This document shows, piece after piece, positions 1 through 6,211 of a DNA stretch of 6,480 nt (position 1 is the stretch's first letter; every line of letters starts with the position of its first letter). This DNA is from Patulibacter sp050252545. GTDB lineage: Bacteria > Actinomycetota > Thermoleophilia > Solirubrobacterales > Solirubrobacteraceae. Made by a program: the position numbers and the translations under genes. The DNA is taken from positions 1 through 6,480 of the forward strand of contig JBFWKS010000256.1 in NCBI GenBank assembly GCA_050252545.1. The letters run 5' to 3'. Under the pieces are notes generated by a model. That model made no database searches and was not told the DNA's origin. It was given only the letters and a program-made list of their open reading frames with translations.

Positions 1-322
1 GCGTCCGGGTCGGGGAAAGCTGTCGCCGGGTCGGTGGCACCCCAACGGTCGGCGCAAGGGGGAGGCGATGACGCCGTGATGTGGCGCGCGTGACCGGAGA
101 CGGTGGGCGGATCGAGACTCACGGGCGCAGAGGCTACCTGTCCGAACCCCCGAGATGATGAGATTTGACGACGACCGCGGCTCCGCTGTCGGAGAGTGGT
201 GCGGTGAGATCGCCGACCTCCGAGAGGGTACAGTGTACGCGTACCGCGCTCATCGGATCGCGAGGCGGACGGGATCGTGCGAAGAGTCGCGCCGGGCGGT
301 GCGAGGGGCTACGGTCCGCGGC
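1..322. other. Upstream flank and leader of the first glycosyltransferase; no convincing complete gene
   Basis: No convincing complete gene was found here on either strand. Frames 1 and 2 of the + strand are open from the window edge to stops at 91-93 and 77-79, so the tail of an upstream gene may be present, but neither short peptide is recognisable and I cannot choose between them. An in-frame ATG at 155 would extend the first glycosyltransferase by 56 residues. That extension has clearly weaker third-position G/C than the gene body and no recognisable family sequence, so I treat it as probable leader. A TACAGT hexamer at 229-234 fits the bacterial -10 pattern TAnnnT, but no good -35 lies 16-19 bases upstream, so it is only a weak promoter candidate. 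Confidence 0.4.
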
Positions 323-1531
323 GTGCCCGCCGCCTCACCCTCAGCCGCCCGCGCTCAACGCGCGCGTATCCGCGTCGTCTACCTCGCCCATGCTGCGCAG
401 ATGTCCGGCGCGGAGATCGGCATCGTCCGACTTCTCGGCGCCACCGACGCGATCGACGCCACCGTGATCCTCGCCCAGGAGGGACCGTTGGAGGACGCCT
501 TCCGTGCTGTCGGGGCCACGGTCGAGGTCCTTCCGATGGCCGAGCGGTCACGGTCGTTGTCGAAGGACCGCATGGATCTCGCGGGCGGCAAGGACCTGCT
601 GGTGGGCCTCGTGGACACGAGCCGCTACGTATCGCGGCTGCGGGCACGATTGGCCCGCCTGGACCCCGACATCGTCCACACGATCTCGATGAAGGCCGGC
701 TTCTACGGCACCGCCGCCGCGCGGCTCGCCGGGATCCCCGTGATCTGGAACCTGTACGACCGGATCGCGCCGGACTATCTCCCCAGCCGGGCGGTCCCCG
801 TCGTGCGGGCCGCCGTCGCGACGCTCCCCGACATGGTGCTCGTGCCGTCGCGGGCCACGCTGCGGACGGTCGGACGACGACGTCGCGGAGTCCGCACCGC
901 CATCCGCATCCAGCCGGTCGAGGTGCCTCGCGCGACACCCCGACCACAGCGCGAGCGGGTCACGACGATCGGGATGGTCGGTCGTCTCACCGGCTGGAAG
1001 GGGCAGGACGTCTTCCTCGATGCCTTCGCGAGGGCGTTCCCCAACGGCAACGTCCGTGCCCGTGTGATCGGCGCGGCGCTCTTCGGCGAGGACGCCTACG
1101 CGGACGGTCTGCGCGAACAGGCGGAGCGTGCGGGGGTGGCCGATCGCGTCGACTTCGCCGGGTTCCGCAGCGACGTCCCGGCCGAGCTGGAGCGGCTGGA
1201 CGTTCTCGTGCACGCGTCGGTGACGGCCGATCCGCTGGCCACGGTCGTGCTCGAAGGGATGGCTGCCGGCGTCCCTACCGTGTCCACCGACGAAGGTGGG
1301 CATAGCGAGCACGTCACGGACGGCCATGACGGCCTGTTGTATCCGGCGGGGGACCCTGCCGCCCTGGCCGTGGCACTCCGTCGCGTGGCCGACGACTGGG
1401 CCCTTCGCGAGCGCCTGGCGATCGCGGGGTTGGAGACGGCGCGACGATTCTCGCCGCCGGTGGCCGCCGCCGCGTTCGTCGATCTGTACGAGCGCTTCCT
1501 TGATGATCGTCGCCACAGCGCCGGTCGGTAG
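323..1531 (+). CDS. Family 4 glycosyltransferase (GT-B fold)
   Basis: The product is a cytoplasmic or membrane-associated glycosyltransferase that should transfer a sugar from an activated nucleotide donor to a glycan or lipid-linked acceptor; donor and acceptor cannot be read from sequence. Numbered from GTG 323 it has 402 residues, normal for GT4. The N-terminal Rossmann half begins at residue 15 (RIRVVYLAH), followed by SGAE at 28-31 and a helix near 119-139. The donor-binding C-terminal half has GRLTGWKG (R221 and K226, the usual diphosphate-contacting pair) and the E-x7-E region at 303-311. The first acidic residue there is Asp303 (ADPLATVVLE) rather than Glu; Glu311 is present. The start is uncertain: GTG 323 lies closest to the conserved core, while GTG 299 and ATG 155 are in frame and none has an ideal ribosome site. 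The next gene starts four bases after the stop, implying cotranscription. Family call is firm; exact role is unknown. Confidence 0.88.
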   Translation: MPAASPSAARAQRARIRVVYLAHAAQMSGAEIGIVRLLGATDAIDATVILAQEGPLEDAFRAVGATVEVLPMAERSRSLSKDRMDLAGGKDLLVGLVDTSRYVSRLRARLARLDPDIVHTISMKAGFYGTAAARLAGIPVIWNLYDRIAPDYLPSRAVPVVRAAVATLPDMVLVPSRATLRTVGRRRRGVRTAIRIQPVEVPRATPRPQRERVTTIGMVGRLTGWKGQDVFLDAFARAFPNGNVRARVIGAALFGEDAYADGLREQAERAGVADRVDFAGFRSDVPAELERLDVLVHASVTADPLATVVLEGMAAGVPTVSTDEGGHSEHVTDGHDGLLYPAGDPAALAVALRRVADDWALRERLAIAGLETARRFSPPVAAAAFVDLYERFLDDRRHSAGR

Positions 1532-1535
1532 CACC

Positions 1536-2642
1536 ATGCGCGTCGCGCTCGCCCACGACTACCTGCTCGTGATGCGCGGAGCCGAGCGGACGTTCGCCGA
1601 GATGGCTGCCTGCTGGCCGGGTGCCCCGATCCACACGCTCCTCTACGACCCGGAGCAGACCGGCGCGTCGTTCGCCGGGCACCCGGTGCACCCGTCCGTC
1701 CTGCAGCGGCTGCCGGTCCGGCAGCAGGGGTTCCGTCGGCTGCTGCCCCTGATGCCCGCGGCCACCCGGACGATGCGGCCTGGTCCGTGCGACGCCGTCG
1801 TCACGAGCACGAGCGCGTTCGCGCACGGCCTCGCGGTCCCGGACGGGGCCGTCCACGTCGTCTACTGCCACAGTCCGTTCCGATACGCCTGGTTCGCGCA
1901 GGAGCGCGCCCGCGGTGAGCTGCCACGTCCCCTCCGTGCTCTCGTCGGGCCCGCGTCAGGCGCGCTGCGCCGGTGGGACCTGCGGGCGGCTTCGCGTGTG
2001 GACCACTACATCGCCAACGGCCGGATCACCCAGAGCCGGATCGCGGAGTACTACGGCCGTGATGTCGACGTGGTCCATCCCCCCGTCGCAATCGACCGCT
2101 TCACCGCACCGCGTGCCCCCGGGGACCGCCTGCTGCTCGTCGGCGAGCTCGTCCGGCACAAGCGGGTGGAGGTGGCGTTGCGCGCGGCCGATCGAGCTGG
2201 GGTCCGCGTCGAGATCGTCGGCACCGGTCCGGACGAGGAGCGTCTGCACGCGGAGTACGGCGACCGCCACGCGTTCCTGGGACGGGTCGACGACGACGCC
2301 CTCGCGGCCGCCTACGCGCGTGCGCGTGCGGTCATGGTGCCCAACGTCGAGGAGTTCGGCATCGTCGCGGTCGAGGCCCAAGCGGCCGGCTGTCCCGTAC
2401 TTGCCGTCGCGGCCGGTGGCGCACTCGAGACGGTGCGCGACGGGGTGACGGGCGTGCTCGTGCCGGAAGGCGACGATGACGCGATGGCCGAGGCGCTGCG
2501 CGAGACGGACTTCGCGGCGTTCGACGCCACACGCTGTCGCGAGCAGGCCGAGCGGTTCGGACCCGAGCCATTCCGCCGCCGTCTGCAGGAGCAGGTCGAC
2601 CGGGCAGTGGCGGCGGGGCGACGTGCCCGCGCGACACGCTAA
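1536..2642 (+). CDS. Family 4 glycosyltransferase, WbaZ-like (putative mannosyltransferase group)
   Basis: This 368-residue protein resembles the WbaZ-type GT4 enzymes of O-antigen and exopolysaccharide clusters, many annotated as mannosyltransferases; mannose specificity is only inferred from family resemblance. Visible marks are the N-terminal MRVALAHDYL strand followed by RGAER (14-18), a WPGAPIHTLLYDP block (27-39), the characteristic YCHSPFRYAW motif (110-119), ARRWD-like GALRRWD (142-148), and VDHYIANGRI (155-164). In the donor-binding half are GELVRHKR (203-210, Lys209 the expected phosphate contact) and an intact E-x7-E pair, Glu272 and Glu280, in VEEFGIVAVEAQAAG. ATG 1536 is chosen because it begins exactly at the conserved strand; an upstream in-frame extension to 1296 lies inside the preceding gene and is a shadow. 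The four-base gap after the preceding stop suggests a translationally coupled pair. No membrane segment is seen, so it likely works at the inner face of the membrane. Confidence 0.92.
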   Translation: MRVALAHDYLLVMRGAERTFAEMAACWPGAPIHTLLYDPEQTGASFAGHPVHPSVLQRLPVRQQGFRRLLPLMPAATRTMRPGPCDAVVTSTSAFAHGLAVPDGAVHVVYCHSPFRYAWFAQERARGELPRPLRALVGPASGALRRWDLRAASRVDHYIANGRITQSRIAEYYGRDVDVVHPPVAIDRFTAPRAPGDRLLLVGELVRHKRVEVALRAADRAGVRVEIVGTGPDEERLHAEYGDRHAFLGRVDDDALAAAYARARAVMVPNVEEFGIVAVEAQAAGCPVLAVAAGGALETVRDGVTGVLVPEGDDDAMAEALRETDFAAFDATRCREQAERFGPEPFRRRLQEQVDRAVAAGRRARATR

Positions 2643-2729
2643 CCGCCCGCGGATCTGGCCAGCGGGACGAATTCGGTGACCGATCTGCGGCGGCCGTGGC
2701 ACGACCGCCTGCGTCGCGTCGGCGAAGAC

Positions 2730-2755
2730 GGGCGTCGGCGCCGAGACGCACGCCC
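2730..2755. repeat. Inverted repeat in the gap before the recombinase gene
   Basis: GGGCGT at 2730-2735 is matched by ACGCCC at 2750-2755, and one further C-G pair outside makes a 7-bp stem around a 14-base loop that itself contains the palindrome GGCGCC. No T-run follows, so it is not a standard intrinsic terminator. It lies in the 165-base gap between the second glycosyltransferase and the recombinase. It could be a weak transcript hairpin, or chance in such GC-rich sequence. Confidence 0.25.
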
Positions 2756-2795
2756 GCTTGCAGACGGCAGGGATCGCCGCGACGCGCAGCGAACC

Positions 2796-2799
2796 GGGG
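2796..2799 (+). promoter_or_regulatory. Probable ribosome binding site for the recombinase (GGGG)
   Basis: A G-run eight bases before ATG 2808 favours that start over the in-frame GTG 2802, which would be only two bases away. A rival GTG at 2676 also has a GGGA eight bases upstream (2664-2667), but the 44 residues it would add are arginine-rich and unlike Xer proteins. Confidence 0.4.
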
Positions 2800-2807
2800 C
2801 GGTGTCG

Positions 2808-3773
2808 ATGTCGAACGCCACCGCTCCCGCCGGGCCACCTCTGCCGGAGGTCGTCCAGGACTTCCTCGCCTATCTCGAGTTCGAGCGGGGCCTGTCGCGC
2901 AACACGCTCGACGCGTACCGGTCGGACCTGCAGCAGTTCGCGGCGTTCCTCCTCCTGCGCGACACCGGGATCGTCGTCGCCGAGGCGGCTGACGTCGCGG
3001 CGTTCCTCGACGATCTGGCGGCCGGCGGGATCAACCCCGACGGCAGCGAGCGACGTGCGGCGGCTGCCGCGACCGTGCAGCGCAAGGCGGCGTGCCTGCG
3101 CAGCTTCTATCGCCACGTGCGAGGCGAAGGCCTGCGTGAGGACGATCCGACTGCCGACCTGCGCGGGCCACGCAAACGGGAGCAGCTGCCCAAGGTGCTG
3201 ACGCGGGCCGAGGTGGCCAAGCTCCTGGCGATGCCGGAGCTGCACGGCGAGGCGACCCCGCTGGTGCTGCGCGACGTGGCGCTGCTGGAGCTCATGTATG
3301 CCTGTGGTCTGCGGGCGAGCGAGGCGACCGGGCTCGACGTCGGCACGGTCGACCTGCAGGAGGGTCTGTTGCGTGCCCACGGCAAGGGCCGCAAGGAGCG
3401 GATCGTGCCGGTCGGCGGGCGGGCCGTGGCCGCGGTCCGTCGCTACCTGCACGAGGCACGCCCGTCGCTCGTGGGCGCCACGCCCGAGCCGGCGCTGTTC
3501 GTCAACTCGCGTGGCGGGCGGCTCAGCCGCCAGGGGCTCTACAAGATCGTGCAGCGCCACGCCCGCAGCGCCGGGCTCGAGGGCCGGATGAGCCCGCACA
3601 CGTTGCGCCACAGCTTCGCCACGCACCTGCTGGCCGGCGGCTGCGACCTGCGCACGCTGCAGGAGATGCTCGGCCACGCCGACATCGCCACCACCCAGAT
3701 TTACACCCACCTCTCGGCCGAGCGGCTGCAGGACGTGTATCGCGCGGCCCACCCGCGGGCGACGCACGCCTGA
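2808..3773 (+). CDS. xerD: Tyrosine recombinase, XerC/XerD family
   Basis: A 321-residue site-specific recombinase of the Xer type. Xer proteins resolve chromosome dimers at dif sites through a 3'-phosphotyrosine intermediate. The N-terminal SAM-like DNA-binding region spans about 12-108 (LPEVVQDFLAYLEFERGLS, then RNTLDAYRSDL). The catalytic domain starts near 129 (KVLTRAEVAKLL). All expected active-site residues are visible: Arg169 in CGLRASE, Lys193 in GKGRKE, His264 and Arg267 in SPHTLRHSF, His290 in MLGHADI, and nucleophile Tyr299 in TTQIYTH. It is slightly longer than typical Xer proteins (about 300 residues), partly from a short insert near 74-88 (INPDGSERR and an alanine run). ATG 2808 fits the family N-terminus. 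XerC and XerD cannot be separated here, so the symbol is provisional. No partner recombinase or mobile-element genes flank it, which argues for a housekeeping role over an integrase. It lies oddly among glycan genes. Confidence 0.9.
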   Translation: MSNATAPAGPPLPEVVQDFLAYLEFERGLSRNTLDAYRSDLQQFAAFLLLRDTGIVVAEAADVAAFLDDLAAGGINPDGSERRAAAAATVQRKAACLRSFYRHVRGEGLREDDPTADLRGPRKREQLPKVLTRAEVAKLLAMPELHGEATPLVLRDVALLELMYACGLRASEATGLDVGTVDLQEGLLRAHGKGRKERIVPVGGRAVAAVRRYLHEARPSLVGATPEPALFVNSRGGRLSRQGLYKIVQRHARSAGLEGRMSPHTLRHSFATHLLAGGCDLRTLQEMLGHADIATTQIYTHLSAERLQDVYRAAHPRATHA

Positions 3774-3829
3774 GGCGACCCCACGTCCCCGCCGATCCCG
3801 ACGTTCGTCCAGGTCCTGTTGAGGTCGCC
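3774..3829. repeat. Spaced inverted repeat just after the recombinase stop codon
   Basis: GGCGACC at 3774-3780, immediately after the TGA, is perfectly complementary to GGTCGCC at 3823-3829, with 42 bases between. The position suits a transcript-end structure, but the loop is long and no T-run follows, so a terminator role is only a guess. Confidence 0.25.
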
Positions 3830-3890
3830 GCGCCCGGGACCGATGACTTCTGCAACGGGCCGACCGCGTCACATCTGCGCCCGGGCGCGC

Positions 3891-3899
3891 TGGCATGAT
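3891..3899 (+). promoter_or_regulatory. Candidate extended -10 promoter for the secreted glycosidase gene
   Basis: TGGCATGAT combines a TGn extension with CATGAT, which keeps the A2 and T6 positions of the -10 consensus. A clear -35 is not seen. Transcription would begin near 3906, at the left edge of the palindrome, giving a leader of about 80 bases. Independent transcription of the glycosidase gene is reasonable given the 215-base gap after the recombinase. Confidence 0.3.
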
Positions 3900-3904
3900 C
3901 CGGA

Positions 3905-3926
3905 TCGCCGATCGATCGATCGGCGA
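3905..3926. repeat. Perfect 22-bp palindrome, possible operator
   Basis: The 22 bases at 3905-3926 equal their own reverse complement with no mismatch and no spacer: arms TCGCCGATCGA and TCGATCGGCGA, centred between 3915 and 3916. The core is a run of overlapping ATCG/GATC units. It lies 63 bases before the ATG of the secreted glycosidase and just after a candidate -10 element. A two-fold symmetric protein site such as a repressor operator would suit this place. It could also form a cruciform or hairpin in the leader, although a spacer-free palindrome makes a strained hairpin. No T-run follows, so it is unlikely to be an intrinsic terminator. Confidence 0.6.
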
Positions 3927-3978
3927 CCGTCCGTACCCAGGTGCGGGGTCGCTGTGACGCGCCGTCCACATCCTCGCC

Positions 3979-3982
3979 AGGA
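3979..3982 (+). promoter_or_regulatory. Ribosome binding site deciding the glycosidase start (AGGA)
   Basis: AGGA sits six bases before ATG 3989. This, plus the typical signal-peptide start (MTHHHPRRARLARLF), picks ATG 3989 over the in-frame upstream start at 3941. Confidence 0.65.
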
Positions 3983-3988
3983 ATCCCG

Positions 3989-6163
3989 ATGACCCACCAC
4001 CATCCCCGCCGCGCACGCCTCGCCCGTCTATTTGCCGTCGTCGGCGTTGCGACCGCGGCGCTGGCGCCGTCGGCGTCCGCCGCCGAGTGGACGACGCTCG
4101 AGAATCCGATCGACCCCCGCCAGCAGACTGCCTTGGAGTTCGGGCACAGATCCCACTGGCTTCAGCCTTGGCGGGGGTACCTCGACACCCAGCCGTCGTC
4201 GCGCCTGCGGGACGCGATCGGCATCAATTTCAACGTCAGTGGCGATCGGGCCCCCGCGACGGCCAAGCTCCTCGGCGATCACGGGTTCACCCGTGGCCGG
4301 ATCGAGGTCGGCTGGGACCAGATGTCCTACGCCGACCCAACGGCGCTGGCCGACCGGCAGGCGCTCGTCGAGCGGCTCCAGGCGATGAAGGACGGCGGCC
4401 TGCGGCCCCTGATCCTCCTCAACGCCAACGAGGGCAACCCGGGACCGTCGCTCCGCGGGCACGTGCGGATCACCGCGGCCGTTGCGCCCGGGTCCCGGAC
4501 GGCCTACGTCCATGGGGACGACGTCGGCAAGATCGTCGTCGGCCGCACCGGTTTCGACTTCGCCGGAGTCGCCGGCCTGTTCATCGTGACGGCCCGCGAC
4601 GGCAACACGGTGACGCTGTCCCGTGCGGTGCCTGCGTGGGTCCCCGCCGGCCAGTTGGGGATCACCACACTGCGCTATGCGCCGTTCGCGCCGCCGAAGA
4701 CCAACGCCGGAGCGCCCAACCCCTCCTTCGAGGACACCCTCGGCGGGTGGCTCGCCTACTCGCACGAGGTGACGTCGGTCGCCCGCGAGGTCCTGGGCCC
4801 CGACGGGTTCGACGTCGAGATCTGGAACGAGCTCAACGCCGGCTCGGCGTTCCTGTACCCCAACGTCTACTACGACCCGGTGCCACCGGAGTTGCAGGGC
4901 ACCGGGTCGACGACCGAGGCGATCCTGGCGCGCACGGTGAAGGCCCTGCGCGACGCCCCCGGTGCGGGGGAGGGCATGGGCATCGGCGACGGGTTCGCCA
5001 ACCAGTCCCCCTACTCGTCCCCGGCCACGTCGCCCGCCGGCCTGACCGCGCTCGACAAGCACCCCTACCAACCCAAGACGATCTACCGGTTCCCCGGCGA
5101 CCTGCCCAGCGACAACCCGTCGGTGAGCTCGCTCGATGCCCAGGGCAACCCCAACGGCGGCCGACATCTCAACGGGATCTGGTGGGAGACGTTCACGCCC
5201 ACCTACAACGCGATGCTGCCGGAGTACTACCTCACGGCGACGCAGACCGAGCACCTGATCCGCGACATGTCGCCGATCACGACCAAGGTCGGGGAGGTCT
5301 CGCACGGTCGCAACGTGACAACGCCCAGCGGCGACCGGCTCCAGACCTGGATCACCGAGACCGGCATGGATCCGACCGGCACCGACCTGACCGGCGCCGC
5401 GCGCCGGGCGATGCAGGCCAAGGCAGCGTTGCGGTCGCTCGTGGCCTACGCCAACAAGGGCGCGCACCTCGTAACGCTCTACACCGCGGCCGAGCACCAG
5501 CCGTGGGACCTCATCCCGCCGTCGTTCTTCGACGACCCGGACGCCGAGAATCCCGATGCCGGCCCGGCGCTGGAGGCCGTCCGGCGCCTGGTGGAGCGGA
5601 TCCCGCGCCGCGAAACCGCGTCGCGCAAGCTGGAGCTGCGCTCGGTCGCCGACCAGCACGGCGGAATCCAGTTCGAGGGCGACGGCACCGAGGCACGCCC
5701 GACGCTCTACGACCGCGACGTGGTGGCGTTCCTGCCGTTCCAGACCGGGGACCGCGAGTTCCAGATCCCGACGTACGTGATGACGCGCGATGTCTCTCAC
5801 GCGTACAAGCCCGAGCTGGCCACCGACGACCCCGCCCGCTACGACAAGCCGGACGCACCGTTCCGCCTCAAGATCGGTGGAGTGGACGGCGCCGGGGCCA
5901 CCGCCAGCGCCTACGACCCGCTCCGGGACGAGGATGTGTCGGTCTCGATCGTCGACCGCGGCCGCGACGAGATCACCGTCGAGCTGCCGCTGGACGACGC
6001 ACCGCGGCTGCTCAAGGTCGTCGCCGACGAGCCGCCCCCGGCGCCCGATCCGGAGCCGGAGCCCAAGCCGGACCCGGCCCCGGCACCCGACCCGGTCGCG
6101 TCCACCGCCGCCCTCATCTGGGGCACGCTGGCCTGGCTGGCGATGCTGCTCGGCTGGGTCTGA
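3989..6163 (+). CDS. Secreted, C-terminally anchored glycoside hydrolase (clan GH-A, GH39/PslG-like)
   Basis: This 724-residue protein probably hydrolyses a polysaccharide outside the cytoplasmic membrane. A signal peptide covers 1-31: basic RRARLAR, a hydrophobic core, and an ASA cleavage motif at 29-31. A TIM-barrel domain runs from about 75 to 535. VEIWNELN carries the expected acid/base Glu281 after Asn280, and TWITETG carries the expected nucleophile Glu457, the usual clan GH-A arrangement; DKHPY (356-360) resembles the conserved His/Tyr strand. A beta-rich stretch at about 157-228 interrupts the barrel. Residues 540-680 look like a C-terminal beta-sandwich as in GH39 proteins. A linker of Pro, Asp and Glu (682-703) leads to a hydrophobic end (704-724) with no charged tail, likely a membrane anchor. 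No LPXTG motif is present. The substrate is unknown; PslG-like activity on the neighbours' glycan is inference. The family number is less certain than the clan. Confidence 0.78.
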   Translation: MTHHHPRRARLARLFAVVGVATAALAPSASAAEWTTLENPIDPRQQTALEFGHRSHWLQPWRGYLDTQPSSRLRDAIGINFNVSGDRAPATAKLLGDHGFTRGRIEVGWDQMSYADPTALADRQALVERLQAMKDGGLRPLILLNANEGNPGPSLRGHVRITAAVAPGSRTAYVHGDDVGKIVVGRTGFDFAGVAGLFIVTARDGNTVTLSRAVPAWVPAGQLGITTLRYAPFAPPKTNAGAPNPSFEDTLGGWLAYSHEVTSVAREVLGPDGFDVEIWNELNAGSAFLYPNVYYDPVPPELQGTGSTTEAILARTVKALRDAPGAGEGMGIGDGFANQSPYSSPATSPAGLTALDKHPYQPKTIYRFPGDLPSDNPSVSSLDAQGNPNGGRHLNGIWWETFTPTYNAMLPEYYLTATQTEHLIRDMSPITTKVGEVSHGRNVTTPSGDRLQTWITETGMDPTGTDLTGAARRAMQAKAALRSLVAYANKGAHLVTLYTAAEHQPWDLIPPSFFDDPDAENPDAGPALEAVRRLVERIPRRETASRKLELRSVADQHGGIQFEGDGTEARPTLYDRDVVAFLPFQTGDREFQIPTYVMTRDVSHAYKPELATDDPARYDKPDAPFRLKIGGVDGAGATASAYDPLRDEDVSVSIVDRGRDEITVELPLDDAPRLLKVVADEPPPAPDPEPEPKPDPAPAPDPVASTAALIWGTLAWLAMLLGWV
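6043..6098 (+). repeat. Low-complexity Pro-Asp/Pro-Glu/Pro-Ala linker coding repeat
   Basis: Within the glycosidase gene, codons for Pro alternate with Asp, Glu, Lys and Ala (PDPEPEPKPDPAPAPDP, residues 686-702). Such stretches form stiff extended spacers, here between the folded domains and the membrane segment. The DNA is an imperfect run of cc(g/c)ga(g/c)-like units, prone to length change. Confidence 0.7.
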
Positions 6164-6171
6164 TCGGACGG

Positions 6172-6190
6172 GGCGGGTCGTCCCTCCGCC
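6172..6190 (+). terminator. Weak hairpin after the glycosidase stop
   Basis: GGCGGG (6172-6177) can pair with TCCGCC (6185-6190), including one G-T pair, around a seven-base loop. No T-run follows and the next gene begins about 20 bases later, so it is at best a partial terminator and may be chance. Confidence 0.15.
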
Positions 6191-6211
6191 GTCTGCGCGA
6201 GACTGCGGGGC

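Noticed and set aside
277..1305. A 342-codon + strand frame overlapping the first glycosyltransferase
   Set aside because: Its product is extremely rich in Arg, Gly and Pro, the usual out-of-frame reading of GC-rich genes; the overlapping frame has GT4 motifs.
548..1537. A 329-codon minus-strand frame opposite the first glycosyltransferase
   Set aside because: Antisense shadow with no recognisable domain.
2639..2821. A 60-codon minus-strand frame filling the gap before the recombinase
   Set aside because: Arginine- and serine-rich, no homology recognised, and it overlaps the recombinase start; no ribosome site clearly supports it.
2808..3773. The recombinase as an integrase of a mobile island
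   Set aside because: No attachment-site repeats, excisionase, tRNA gene or phage genes are seen in the window, and the protein looks like a Xer enzyme.
3905..3926. The 22-bp palindrome as an intrinsic terminator of the recombinase gene
   Set aside because: No T-run follows on either strand and there is no loop; an operator or other symmetric protein site explains it better.
1956..4016. A 686-codon open frame on the minus strand spanning part of the second glycosyltransferase, the recombinase and the intergenic region
   Set aside because: It is antisense to two genes with clear family motifs, its translation has no recognisable domain, and long antisense frames are expected in very GC-rich DNA.
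4028..5800. A 590-codon open frame on the minus strand opposite the hydrolase
   Set aside because: It is the antisense shadow of a gene with clear catalytic motifs, and its translation is low-complexity Arg/Gly/Val/Asp text.
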